Shown: in pieces, positions 31,003-38,971 of the stretch
Layout: each line of letters opens with the position of its first letter
Numbering within the stretch: position 1 is the first letter of the stretch
Assembly: GCA_028278625.1 (NCBI GenBank)
Contig: JANQDY010000237.1
Location: 1 to 43,515 of the forward strand
Direction of reading: 5' to 3'
Source: Thermodesulfobacteriota bacterium
Lineage (GTDB): Bacteria > Desulfobacterota > DSM-4660 > Desulfatiglandales > Desulfatiglandaceae
Length of the DNA: 43,515 bases
Translations under genes and position numbers: made by a program
Notes under the pieces: generated by a model
What the model saw: only the letters and a program-made list of their open reading frames with translations
The model's database searches: none
What the model was told of the DNA's origin: nothing

Positions 31003-31890
31003 GTGGAACTCTCACAACTGATCAGTTTTTTCCACACGGCCCGGTTGGGCAGTGTATCCAGGGCTTCCGAAATCGTTTGCAGAAGCCAACCGGCGGTCAG
31101 CCAGCAGATCAAGGCGCTTGAGGAAGAGATGGGATGCCGGCTGTTCACACGCATTGGAAAGCGCAAGCTCGTCACCACGGAGGAAGGGAAACGGCTCCGG
31201 GAATTTGCTCAGCATCTTATCTCTGAGATGGATCGCGTGGTGGAAGACATCCATGCCATGGGCGGGGGGAACCGCGGGCGGGTCTCCATTTCAGCGCCGT
31301 TCACCACCTGCTTTCAAATCCTCCCGGCGGTGCTCAAGCGTTTTGCCCATGATTTTCCCAAGGTTCGCGTGGCCGTCCATGATCAACCGCAGGAAGGGGC
31401 CATTGCCATGGTACGCAATGGGGAGGTCCATTTCGCGGTGGCTCTGGAGTCTTTTGTGCCCAAGGGGCTCCACACGATTCAGTGGAAGCGGGTCATGCCG
31501 GTGCTCATGGTGCCCAAGGGACACGGGCTGCTGGGCCGTGAAAGGGTTACAATAAATGACATCGCCAAGCAGAAGCTGATCCTGCCCCCCGCCCGCAGAA
31601 GACATCCCGGAAGGTCGCTGCTGGAGAAATCGGCCCGGGAAGCGGGTCTGAAGCTGAAGGTGGTTTTGGAGTCCTCCAACGTGGAGCTGAGTTCACGGTT
31701 CGTGCAGAAGGGGCTGGGGGTTTCCTTTGCCACCATTGTGGCGGACGCGCACCTATTCAAGGGGCCCGATCTCGACTTCGTGCCCTTGGACCACCTGTTT
31801 CCCGACGGGAACATGGTGGTCGCCATGAGGGACAAGGAGACCTTGAAGGGTGCTCGTGCCAGGTTTCTGGAGACGTTGCTGGCCATTTGA
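31003..31890 (+). CDS. LysR-family transcriptional regulator
   Basis: 295 residues beginning with GTG at 31003 (AAGGAGG upstream). The N-terminal winged helix-turn-helix is LISFFHTARLGSVSRASEIVCRSQPAVSQQIKALEEEMG. It is followed by a linker helix and a two-lobed effector domain (about 90-290), including GRVSISAPFTT and VLMVPKGHGLLGRE. The divergent arrangement with the FlK-like thioesterase and the shared T-N11-A box suggest it controls that gene and itself. The effector may be an acyl-CoA or organic acid. Confidence 0.88.
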   Translation: MELSQLISFFHTARLGSVSRASEIVCRSQPAVSQQIKALEEEMGCRLFTRIGKRKLVTTEEGKRLREFAQHLISEMDRVVEDIHAMGGGNRGRVSISAPFTTCFQILPAVLKRFAHDFPKVRVAVHDQPQEGAIAMVRNGEVHFAVALESFVPKGLHTIQWKRVMPVLMVPKGHGLLGRERVTINDIAKQKLILPPARRRHPGRSLLEKSAREAGLKLKVVLESSNVELSSRFVQKGLGVSFATIVADAHLFKGPDLDFVPLDHLFPDGNMVVAMRDKETLKGARARFLETLLAI

Positions 31891-31902
31891 ATATGGAAGA
31901 GA

Positions 31903-33822
31903 CTATGGCGGCTGCCTCAGATTCAAGATGGCCCCTTCTTCGGCATGAAAGCCGTTTCCCAGCTTGATGATGGGCGCCGTAAAATCCGCCGTGGCGCCAT
32001 CGGGAATGGTCACGCCGGGACCGATGGTAATGGATGTTTCGCCAATGCATTCACAGGGGGTGCCTAAAGGGAAGGTCACGTTTTTGAGCGCCACCCGGCT
32101 CCCCGTGCAATCAGGGCATGAAGCACCGGCCGTCCAGGTGATCACATTGATGGAATGGGGCGGCAGTGTTAATTTATATTGATCCGCAAAATCCGTCAGT
32201 TGCCATGACTGAAGGATTACGTTCTCCGCTTCTTCATTGTCGTCATGGATGCTGTCTGAGCTGAGCTCGGAACGGACGGCCTGGCTTTCAGGGGAGGCCG
32301 GCAGGCCCAGACGCACCGATTGGGTCTGATCCAGGCTGAGGTTAAAGAGGATCAGGGCATAGCGGTTCCTCTGCCTGAAGGCAAAGGACTGGACATAGGA
32401 GACATCGATCTCATTCTGTACCCCGTTAAAGGGCATTTGGTGCCAGAACGGGTTGGCCCCTCCCTGAACCGTGGTGAGCATGTCCCCCATAACGGCCTGG
32501 TTCACCAGCTCAAGGCCCAGCCAGGTGGGTCGCTTTCGGCCCGTTGCCTCCAGATCCCTTAGCAAACCAAAGAGCCTGACATCTTCATCATTGTTCATTT
32601 GCCAGTTTGTACTGAACCCGCTCACGCAGAATGCGGCCTGGTTCTTCACCCCCATGTCTCTTAAGTAGACCAGCATGTGCAGGGGCAAGGCAATGCCGGC
32701 CATGCCCGTCACCAGGTCGTTCCCGAAGCGGTGGCTGTGCCAATCCCTTAAAATGCCGGGCCTAAGCTCCTTTAGCCGGTTCACGAACCGGTCGGTAAAG
32801 ACCGTGGGATTGGTGTTGTCCGAGCAGTAAAGGGCCAGGTCATCCACCCAGGCAATGTGCCCTTTTGTGGGGATGTAGAAGGCGAACCCCAGGATGGGAT
32901 GGTACTCCTGATCGGTGTAGTCACGCACCGGGTCCATGCCCTCGGGAATGAAAACATCCCGTTCAATCTTCTGCCACTCGGTGCCTAAGGGAATGGTTTC
33001 GTCCACGAAATCGGCCTCATCTTCACGAAAGAACCGGAACCGCAGCCGGTCCCCGTCTTTGGCACCCTTGGCCCAAAACCGCAGACGCCAGTTGCCTTTT
33101 ACCAGGAACAGCTTGCCGGCGCTGCGGTCGCCGTCGCGCCACAAACTGTCCATGTAGAAGCTGTAGGCCGGGTCCCAGGGCTCCTGGGAATAGACCAACC
33201 GCAGGGATTGAGTCCCGGGACTCCCGGGCCGAATCTCTGTGGTATCGGCACTGTGGCCGGTTCCATAGGCGGAGATGCCCGGAAGCTCCTTTCGGACCAT
33301 GATGACGTCCCACTTTTCAGGCCTCTCGCCGTTTTCGTCCAGGTAGAAGACATATTGGCGGTTCTCGTGGGTGAAATCGGCCACCTGGCCCGTTCGTCCC
33401 CTGGCCGGCCCGTATACGATCTCGTATTGGGCGCCGTTCCAGAAGCCCTCGGGCTGTCCGATGCTCAAGGCATCGTCGTTCCAGCCCGTGTCCCAATTGG
33501 CCTGGGGGATCCTGGTGCCGCTGGCCCCTTCATCCGCATGGATGATGCTGTGATAGAGTCCCGCCTCAAAGCCCGGGTTGTCGATCATGTTCTTGAGGAA
33601 CTGTTCCGCCCCCCACCACATACGGCTGCCGACCACGATGCCGAAAGGCTTGACCCGGGGCACCATCACTTCATCTGAAATTTCAATGGAGGTAACGGGG
33701 GTTGCACGGGCGGATCTTTGACTGTTGAGGATATCCGCAAAAGCGGCATGGACCAAAAAGGGATTCAGCAAAAAGATCCACAAGTAATAGATGAACCATG
33801 GGCTTCTGACGGACCTGGGCAT
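31903..33822 (-). CDS. Large secreted protein with carbohydrate-binding-type region, possibly internally deleted
   Basis: 639 residues with a Sec signal (hydrophobic core WFIYYLWIFLLNPFLVHA). AAGGA lies eight bases before the ATG at 33822. Residues about 50-340 include KPFGIVVGSRMWWGAEQFLKN and a jelly-roll-like segment (WRLRFWAKGAKDGDRLRFRF), resembling CBM_4_9 domains of arabinofuranosidase-type proteins. A region after residue 440 (RNRYALILFNLSLDQTQ) looks like the C-terminal beta-domain of such hydrolases. The last 60 residues (ITIGPGVTIPDGATADF) resemble coathanger-stack repeats. A full glycosidase barrel does not appear to fit in the middle, so a catalytic segment may have been lost. 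The enzyme role is uncertain. Confidence 0.55.
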   Translation of the reverse strand: MPRSVRSPWFIYYLWIFLLNPFLVHAAFADILNSQRSARATPVTSIEISDEVMVPRVKPFGIVVGSRMWWGAEQFLKNMIDNPGFEAGLYHSIIHADEGASGTRIPQANWDTGWNDDALSIGQPEGFWNGAQYEIVYGPARGRTGQVADFTHENRQYVFYLDENGERPEKWDVIMVRKELPGISAYGTGHSADTTEIRPGSPGTQSLRLVYSQEPWDPAYSFYMDSLWRDGDRSAGKLFLVKGNWRLRFWAKGAKDGDRLRFRFFREDEADFVDETIPLGTEWQKIERDVFIPEGMDPVRDYTDQEYHPILGFAFYIPTKGHIAWVDDLALYCSDNTNPTVFTDRFVNRLKELRPGILRDWHSHRFGNDLVTGMAGIALPLHMLVYLRDMGVKNQAAFCVSGFSTNWQMNNDEDVRLFGLLRDLEATGRKRPTWLGLELVNQAVMGDMLTTVQGGANPFWHQMPFNGVQNEIDVSYVQSFAFRQRNRYALILFNLSLDQTQSVRLGLPASPESQAVRSELSSDSIHDDNEEAENVILQSWQLTDFADQYKLTLPPHSINVITWTAGASCPDCTGSRVALKNVTFPLGTPCECIGETSITIGPGVTIPDGATADFTAPIIKLGNGFHAEEGAILNLRQPP

Positions 33823-34144
33823 TCCTCCATTCCTTTCTTCCAGCTGGGCCGCAGCCGGGTGATTCCTTCCGATCCTTTGAACACGAATGGATGCACCTTT
33901 TGCACCCTTTAGAAGTCATGCAGGGTTCATGCCGCCATTAATGTTTAAATTCAACTATCATTTCAAGCGGTTGCCGAGACAAGAAAATCGCCCCGCAAGG
34001 GCACGGGACAATTTTTGTGCGTTAATATGCAAAATTCCGGCAGAAACAGGCGGGATGAGAAAATGCGGATCAGCCTTGAAAAAGGATCCCTCATTGGTTA
34101 CACAGACCATTACAGCATTGTTCTTGGAGCGGAGGTGAACCATA
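33823..34144. other. Divergent intergenic region without a recognisable gene
   Basis: About 320 bases between the secreted-protein gene and tag. A small GCCC/GGGC hairpin (about 33991-34003) is the only structure seen. No convincing promoter pair, repeat or RNA was found. Confidence 0.5.
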
Positions 34145-34723
34145 ATGGCTTCCACAAAAAGGAGATGTGGATGGGTCACCAAAGACCCGATCTACATGGC
34201 CTACCACGATGAGGAATGGGGGGTGCCGGTCCATGATGACCGAAGGCTCTTTGAGTTTCTCATCCTCGAAGGGGCCCAGGCCGGTTTGTCATGGCTGACC
34301 GTTTTGAAGCGAAGGGAAGGGTATCGAAGGGCCTTTGCCGGTTTTGATCCCGAGAAAGTGGCCCGGTTCGGCCCAGGGAGAATCGAAAAGCTGCTAAAGG
34401 ACACGGGCATCATCCGCAACCGGTTAAAGGTCAACGGAGCCGTCAAGAATGCTCGGGCCTTTTTGAAAATCCAGGAGGAATTCGGCTCTTTTGATGCCTA
34501 TTCCTGGCGATTCGTGGACGGACAACAGAAGGTCAATGCCTTTGAAACCCAAAAGCAGGTGCCGGCCACTTCCCCCATATCGGACGCCTTTTCAAAAGAC
34601 CTCAAACAAAGGGGCTTTTCTTTTGTGGGCTCCACCATCATCTACGCCCATATGCAGGCCGTGGGCATGGTCAACGATCACCTGGTTTCCTGCTTCAGGT
34701 ATCATGAGGTCATGGCCCAGTAG
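34145..34723 (+). CDS. tag: DNA-3-methyladenine glycosylase I
   Basis: 192-residue Tag-family base-excision enzyme that removes 3-methyladenine. RCGW at 7-10 opens the protein. Zinc-site residues C8, H21, H179 and C183 match the Cys-His-His-Cys pattern of E. coli Tag. YHDEEWGVPVHDDRRLFEFLILEGAQAGLSW is the family signature. GGAGGTGA lies eight bases before the ATG. It stands alone, convergent with the hydroxybenzoyl-CoA reductase operon. Confidence 0.93.
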   Translation: MASTKRRCGWVTKDPIYMAYHDEEWGVPVHDDRRLFEFLILEGAQAGLSWLTVLKRREGYRRAFAGFDPEKVARFGPGRIEKLLKDTGIIRNRLKVNGAVKNARAFLKIQEEFGSFDAYSWRFVDGQQKVNAFETQKQVPATSPISDAFSKDLKQRGFSFVGSTIIYAHMQAVGMVNDHLVSCFRYHEVMAQ

Positions 34724-34740
34724 GCGGAAGAAAGGGGTCC

Positions 34741-34790
34741 GTCTGCCTTTGACGGTACGGTAAGATCGCTGCAAATGGTCAAAGGCAGAC
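34741..34790. terminator. Perfect 13-bp inverted repeat between convergent genes
   Basis: GTCTGCCTTTGAC (34741-34753) and GTCAAAGGCAGAC (34778-34790) pair perfectly across a 24-base loop. The outer GGGTC/GACCC may extend the stem. It sits between tag and the end of hcrA, so it could stop transcription from both sides, though no long T-run is present. Confidence 0.5.
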
Positions 34791-34807
34791 GTGGCGACCC
34801 ACAGGTT

Positions 34808-37087
34808 CTATACCTTTTCTTCCAGTGCCTTCAGGATTTTTTCAGGGGTTATGGGAAGTTCCATGAAGTCCACGCCGATGGCGTCGTAAATGGCATTGAC
34901 GATGGCGGGTGCCGGGGATAGCTGGGTCCCTTCCCCGGCTTCCTTGGCACCGAAGGGCCCGATGGGATCGTCCGTCTCCACCTCCAGGGCCTCTATTTCC
35001 GGCATTTCCAGGAAAGTGGGGAAACCGTAATCCAGAAATGACGGGTTCATGACCTGTCCCTTTTCCATGGCCACGTCTTCATACAGGGCCTGACCCATTC
35101 CCCCCACCACGGAACCCTCCAACTGGCCTTCCACGAGCATGGGGTTGATGGGCCTTCCGCAGTCGTGGGCCGTTGCCATTTTGAGCAGCGTCACCTTGCC
35201 GGTGTCGAGATCCACCTGGACCTCCGCCGACTGGGTCATGAAAGAGTAACTGGGTGCGAAGTTCCCATCCTCCTTAAAGAGGGTGGTCGGCTCCGTGGCC
35301 GGTGGAAACCAGGAAGATCTGCCAACGATGGGCATGGGAAGGTCGGCGTACTGGTATCCCTTGATGGCATCTTTCATGCTCATCTTCCTTGAGGGGGATC
35401 CCTTGACATAGATCTCCCTGTTTTTGGCGGTCAGGTCTTCGGGATTTGCTTCAAGTTCCTTTGCCACGAATTCAAATAATTTGTCTCTGGCTTCCACGGC
35501 GGCGACTCTGGCGGCATTTCCGGCTCTCACCGTCACACCGCTTCCGAAGGTGCCGGAATCAAGGGGGGTGACCCCCGTGTCCGCCGCGGTGATTCTGACA
35601 TCCTCCATGGGTACCCCCATGACTTCCGCAACGATCTGGGAGATCACCGTTTCGGCCCCCTGCCCGATGTCTGCGGCCCCCGAGAGCACATTGACCGCTC
35701 CGTCCCTCCCCATTTGGACCACCGCTCCCGAGCTGATATGGCTCATGTTACTGACACCGCTGGGGAAAGAGGCCCCGGCGAGTCCCACGCCTCTCCCAAA
35801 GGGGAGCTTCCCCCGCTTCTCCTTCCACCCGATGGCATCCGCCGCCATTTTCACGGAATCGTAAAAGCCGCATGAGTTGATGATGAATTTGGCCGGATGC
35901 GGTTCGCCGGCGTGGATGCTGTTTTTCATGCGGATTTCGGCCGGATCCATGTTGATCCGTTGACAGATCAGATCCAGCTGTCTTTCAACGGCGAACCGGG
36001 CCTGTGGAATTCCGTGCCCCCGCATGGCCCCGCCCACCGGCTTGTTGGTGTAAACATGATGCCCTTCGTACAAGAGATTGGGGACGTGATAGGGGATCAT
36101 GAGAAAATAGCAGGACAGGGCGATCATGGTGGGAGCGGTGCTGTTATAGGCGCCGCCGTCGGCATATGCCTTGAATTTCTGGGCAAGGATGGTTCCGTCT
36201 TTTTTAACACCCGTCTTGACGGTCAGATGCATGGGATGTCTTTGACGGGTGGCGATAAATATCTCTTCCCTCTCATAGAGAAACTTGACCGGTCTTCCCA
36301 GTTTTATGGCAAACCATGCGGCGCAGAAATCCTTGGCAAACATGTCGATTTTCTGCCCGAACCCCCCTCCCACTTTCGGTTTGATGACCCGCACTTTGCT
36401 TTCCGGTATTTGAAGGGTATTGGATAGATTTCTTCGAAGGAAGAAGGGGATCTGGGTTCCGGACCAGAGGGTTACCTCTCCTTTCTGGAGATCATACTGC
36501 GCAACCGCCGCATGGGGTTCCAGGGGGGCATGATTCACCGGCTGGGAGTAAAAACTGTCTTCATAGACGAAATCGCTTTGGGCAAAGGCTTTATCAATGT
36601 CCCCGAATTCCTTACGGATGGATAATGATATATTGTTCGGGGTGTCCTCATGAACCAGCGGGGCCCCTTCCTTGATGGCCAAAAGGGGGTCAAACACCGC
36701 CGGAAGCACTTCGTATTCCACTTCAATGAGTTCAACGGCCTCTTCGGCGGTTTCAAGATCAACGGCGCAAACGGCGGCAACATCATCGCCGATATACCGC
36801 ACCTTCTCCTTGGCAAGCGCATATTCATCCCTGGCCTTGGGGACGATGCCGTAAAGACGATCGGGAATATCGCGTCCCGTCACCACCCCTTTCACGCCGG
36901 GCAGCTTTTCGGCCTTGCTGGTATCGATGTGAAGAATCTTTGCATGGGCGTAAGGGCTTCTGAGGATCTTTCCGTGCAGCATTCCGGGAAAGACGAGATC
37001 GTCGGTAAAGAGAGCGGCCCCCTTGGCTTTTGCCGCCGCATCATGCATGGGCAATCTCTGCCCCACCACGTTGAAATCCTTTTCCAT
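34808..37087 (-). CDS. hcrA: 4-hydroxybenzoyl-CoA reductase, molybdenum (alpha) subunit
   Basis: 759-residue molybdopterin-binding subunit of the xanthine dehydrogenase family. Motifs seen are KVGGGFGQK (Mo-cofactor contact), GGAMRGHGIPQARFA (active-site Arg region), SGAADIGQGAETV and the catalytic glutamate E719 in GAKEAGEGTQ. HCR removes the para-hydroxyl of 4-hydroxybenzoyl-CoA to give benzoyl-CoA using low-potential electrons. The specific assignment relies on the HcrB-type partner encoded two genes upstream. The stop of hcrC and the ATG here are adjacent. A related aryl- or purine-hydroxylating enzyme cannot be fully excluded from this subunit alone. Confidence 0.84.
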   Translation of the reverse strand: MEKDFNVVGQRLPMHDAAAKAKGAALFTDDLVFPGMLHGKILRSPYAHAKILHIDTSKAEKLPGVKGVVTGRDIPDRLYGIVPKARDEYALAKEKVRYIGDDVAAVCAVDLETAEEAVELIEVEYEVLPAVFDPLLAIKEGAPLVHEDTPNNISLSIRKEFGDIDKAFAQSDFVYEDSFYSQPVNHAPLEPHAAVAQYDLQKGEVTLWSGTQIPFFLRRNLSNTLQIPESKVRVIKPKVGGGFGQKIDMFAKDFCAAWFAIKLGRPVKFLYEREEIFIATRQRHPMHLTVKTGVKKDGTILAQKFKAYADGGAYNSTAPTMIALSCYFLMIPYHVPNLLYEGHHVYTNKPVGGAMRGHGIPQARFAVERQLDLICQRINMDPAEIRMKNSIHAGEPHPAKFIINSCGFYDSVKMAADAIGWKEKRGKLPFGRGVGLAGASFPSGVSNMSHISSGAVVQMGRDGAVNVLSGAADIGQGAETVISQIVAEVMGVPMEDVRITAADTGVTPLDSGTFGSGVTVRAGNAARVAAVEARDKLFEFVAKELEANPEDLTAKNREIYVKGSPSRKMSMKDAIKGYQYADLPMPIVGRSSWFPPATEPTTLFKEDGNFAPSYSFMTQSAEVQVDLDTGKVTLLKMATAHDCGRPINPMLVEGQLEGSVVGGMGQALYEDVAMEKGQVMNPSFLDYGFPTFLEMPEIEALEVETDDPIGPFGAKEAGEGTQLSPAPAIVNAIYDAIGVDFMELPITPEKILKALEEKV

Positions 37088-37564
37088 TTATCGGTCCTCC
37101 CCTCTGTTTTCGCTCACGCTCATCACCGACTCAATGATCTTTTTATAGCCGGTGCATCGACAGAGATTGCCGGCCATTTTTTTCTTCAGGACGTCTTCCG
37201 TGATATGATCTTCTTCGTCCAGCACGGCCTTTGCCGTCATGACCATTCCGGGTGTACAAAATCCGCACTGGAGTCCCCCCTTCTCCACAAAGGCCGTCTG
37301 AAGGGGGTGAAGATGCCCGCGGGTTTCCATCCCTTCAATGGTTTGAATCTCTTTGCCCACGGCATCCATGGCAAGCATAATGCAGGAAAGGGCGGTCTCG
37401 CCATTAATCAGCACCGTGCAGGCCCCACAGGAACCGAGGTCGCATCCGCGCTTTGTGCCCATCAAACCCAGCTTCTCCCTCAGAACTTCCAGCAGCGTAT
37501 TATTTGAAGAAACAGCGACCTCATAGGTATCGCCATTGACCGTGAGCTCGATCACCTTTTTCAT
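37088..37564 (-). CDS. hcrC: 4-hydroxybenzoyl-CoA reductase, [2Fe-2S] (gamma) subunit
   Basis: 158-residue electron-transfer subunit with the two canonical [2Fe-2S] clusters. The plant-type N-terminal one has C41, C46, C49 and C61 (CDLGSCGACT). The C-terminal one has C100, C103, C135 and C137 (QCGFCTPGM and CRCTGY). It passes electrons between the flavin/4Fe-4S subunit and the molybdenum site. It overlaps the hcrB stop by ATGA and is directly followed by hcrA. Confidence 0.88.
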   Translation of the reverse strand: MKKVIELTVNGDTYEVAVSSNNTLLEVLREKLGLMGTKRGCDLGSCGACTVLINGETALSCIMLAMDAVGKEIQTIEGMETRGHLHPLQTAFVEKGGLQCGFCTPGMVMTAKAVLDEEDHITEDVLKKKMAGNLCRCTGYKKIIESVMSVSENRGEDR

Positions 37565-38538
37565 TGTTTTTCCCTCCCAACAGCTTCCTTCATTGCTTTC
37601 CCAAGAAGTCGCCCCATCAAAATTCTTTTAAAAGAAGGTGAATAAACCGATGTTTTGACCGGACGGGCCTCTTTGGCGGCAATTTGTCCGGCCTTTTCGA
37701 TGAGATCATCATCCAGGGCCCTTCCCTTCAGAAGATCTTCGGTTTCATGGCCCCTCAACGGTTTTCGGTCCACGGCCGTAAAGGCCACGCGATTGGCCGT
37801 CTTTGCCGAGGATCTCCAAAAGGCTGCCCCCACAACGGGAAAATCGATGCTTTCGCGATTGGCGATTTTCAAATAGGTTGAGAAACCGTCCGTTGCCGCT
37901 TTTGGAATGACAATCTCCGTCAGAATTTCTCCCTTTTGAAGACTTAGGGGGGTTTTGCTGTTTCCGGTGAAAAGCTGCTCCAGGGGGATTTCCCTGGAAT
38001 CATCCCTGCTTTGGAGCAGAATCCTGGCTTCCAGCACCAGAAGGGCCGGCGCCACGTCGCCGCAGTAGGCGGCATAACAGGTCTCTTTCTTGTTGACCAC
38101 GTGACAGATGTCTCCACCCGCCTTGAAACAGGTGGGTCTGCTGCTTCGCCACCATTGGGATTGATTGAAATAGCGGCATCTGTTTTGCTGGCAGATGTTC
38201 CCGCCGATGGTCCCCATACCCTGATGATGATAGGAGCCCACCGATGAAGCGGCAGCGGCCAGTGCCCACAAGCGATCCTTGATCACGGGGTCCTTATAGA
38301 CCTTTTTCAACGAGGTGAGGGCACCGATGCGAATATCGCCGTTGTCAGGGCGAATGAAGTTGAGTCCGGGGATTTTCTTGATATTCACCACTGTTCCAGG
38401 GACCTCCACCCGGTGTTTCATGTTGGGCAGGATGTCGGTTCCTCCGGCGAGACATTTCGCGCCGGGTTCCTCAAGCAGAATGGTTGAGGCCTCCCCGATG
38501 CTCTCAGGTTCCAAATATCGGAATCGTGGTAATCTCAT
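37561..38538 (-). CDS. hcrB: 4-hydroxybenzoyl-CoA reductase, FAD and [4Fe-4S] (beta) subunit
   Basis: 325 residues of the medium FAD-binding subunit fold (AGGTDILPN FAD motif, GTIGGNICQ). It contains an extra cysteine-bearing loop of about 40 residues: RCRYFNQSQWWR, CFKAGGDICHVV and ETCYAAY. Thauera HcrB has such an insert that binds an additional [4Fe-4S] cluster through four cysteines. C121, C137, C145 and C154 here match those ligands with an offset of one. This loop is the main reason to call the operon HCR rather than a generic xanthine or CO dehydrogenase. GGAGG precedes the ATG. First gene of the operon. Confidence 0.87.
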   Translation of the reverse strand: MRLPRFRYLEPESIGEASTILLEEPGAKCLAGGTDILPNMKHRVEVPGTVVNIKKIPGLNFIRPDNGDIRIGALTSLKKVYKDPVIKDRLWALAAAASSVGSYHHQGMGTIGGNICQQNRCRYFNQSQWWRSSRPTCFKAGGDICHVVNKKETCYAAYCGDVAPALLVLEARILLQSRDDSREIPLEQLFTGNSKTPLSLQKGEILTEIVIPKAATDGFSTYLKIANRESIDFPVVGAAFWRSSAKTANRVAFTAVDRKPLRGHETEDLLKGRALDDDLIEKAGQIAAKEARPVKTSVYSPSFKRILMGRLLGKAMKEAVGREKQ

Positions 38539-38594
38539 AGCGAACCTCCTTATTTTGAGATGTTGGGCATCATAATCATGCCGTCAGCCGCAAC

Positions 38595-38617
38595 ATACTT
38601 TCGCGATATGCAAGTAT
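38595..38617. promoter_or_regulatory. Inverted repeat upstream of hcrB, candidate operator
   Basis: ATACTT (38595-38600) and AAGTAT (38612-38617) form a perfect dyad with an 11-base spacer, about 57 bases upstream of hcrB. MarR-type (BadR-like) and CRP-type (HbaR-like) regulators of aromatic genes bind sites of this size. The regulator gene is not in the window. Confidence 0.4.
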
Positions 38618-38826
38618 CTTTCGAATCAGTCTATATCAGTGCCGCCAACCCCTGTCAAGGAAAAACGAAGGATAAGATCTAATAGCTCCTGGACCCGAAG
38701 CGCCTTCAAAGTCAATCCTGATATGCAACGCGCTAATTTCATTTTATTACCGGATTGGATGCCGGCGCTGAGGGATGAGGAAAAAGACCTCTTGGACCGG
38801 CCACGGGAAACCCCGGTATTTTTTCA

Positions 38827-38855
38827 TTGACAATTGGCTGGGCCAGGGATACAAA
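38827..38855 (+). promoter_or_regulatory. Sigma-70-like promoter of the CoA ligase gene
   Basis: TTGACA (38827-38832), 17-base spacer, TACAAA (38850-38855; four of six). Transcription would start near 38862, giving a leader of about 110 bases. Confidence 0.5.
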
Positions 38856-38971
38856 TAATGGAAATAGGTTTCGTATTGTGCAAGTTGGTGGCCTTCAAAG
38901 GCATGCGTTTTCAATTTTAGGGGCAACTTCCATTGATCTGGGGGTTTGCCGAATAGCAAAAGGATTTGGCC

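Larger units (their letters stand above)
38539..38971. other. Divergent regulatory region between hcr operon and ligase gene
   Basis: About 430 bases. It contains an inverted repeat near the hcr side and a good promoter near the ligase side (listed separately). The minus-strand open frame at 38747-38959 shows no family features and no ribosome-binding site, so I leave it out. Confidence 0.6.

Noticed and set aside
38747..38959. Minus-strand open frame of 70 codons between hcrB and the ligase gene
   Set aside because: No ribosome-binding site, unusual composition, and it overlaps the ligase promoter.
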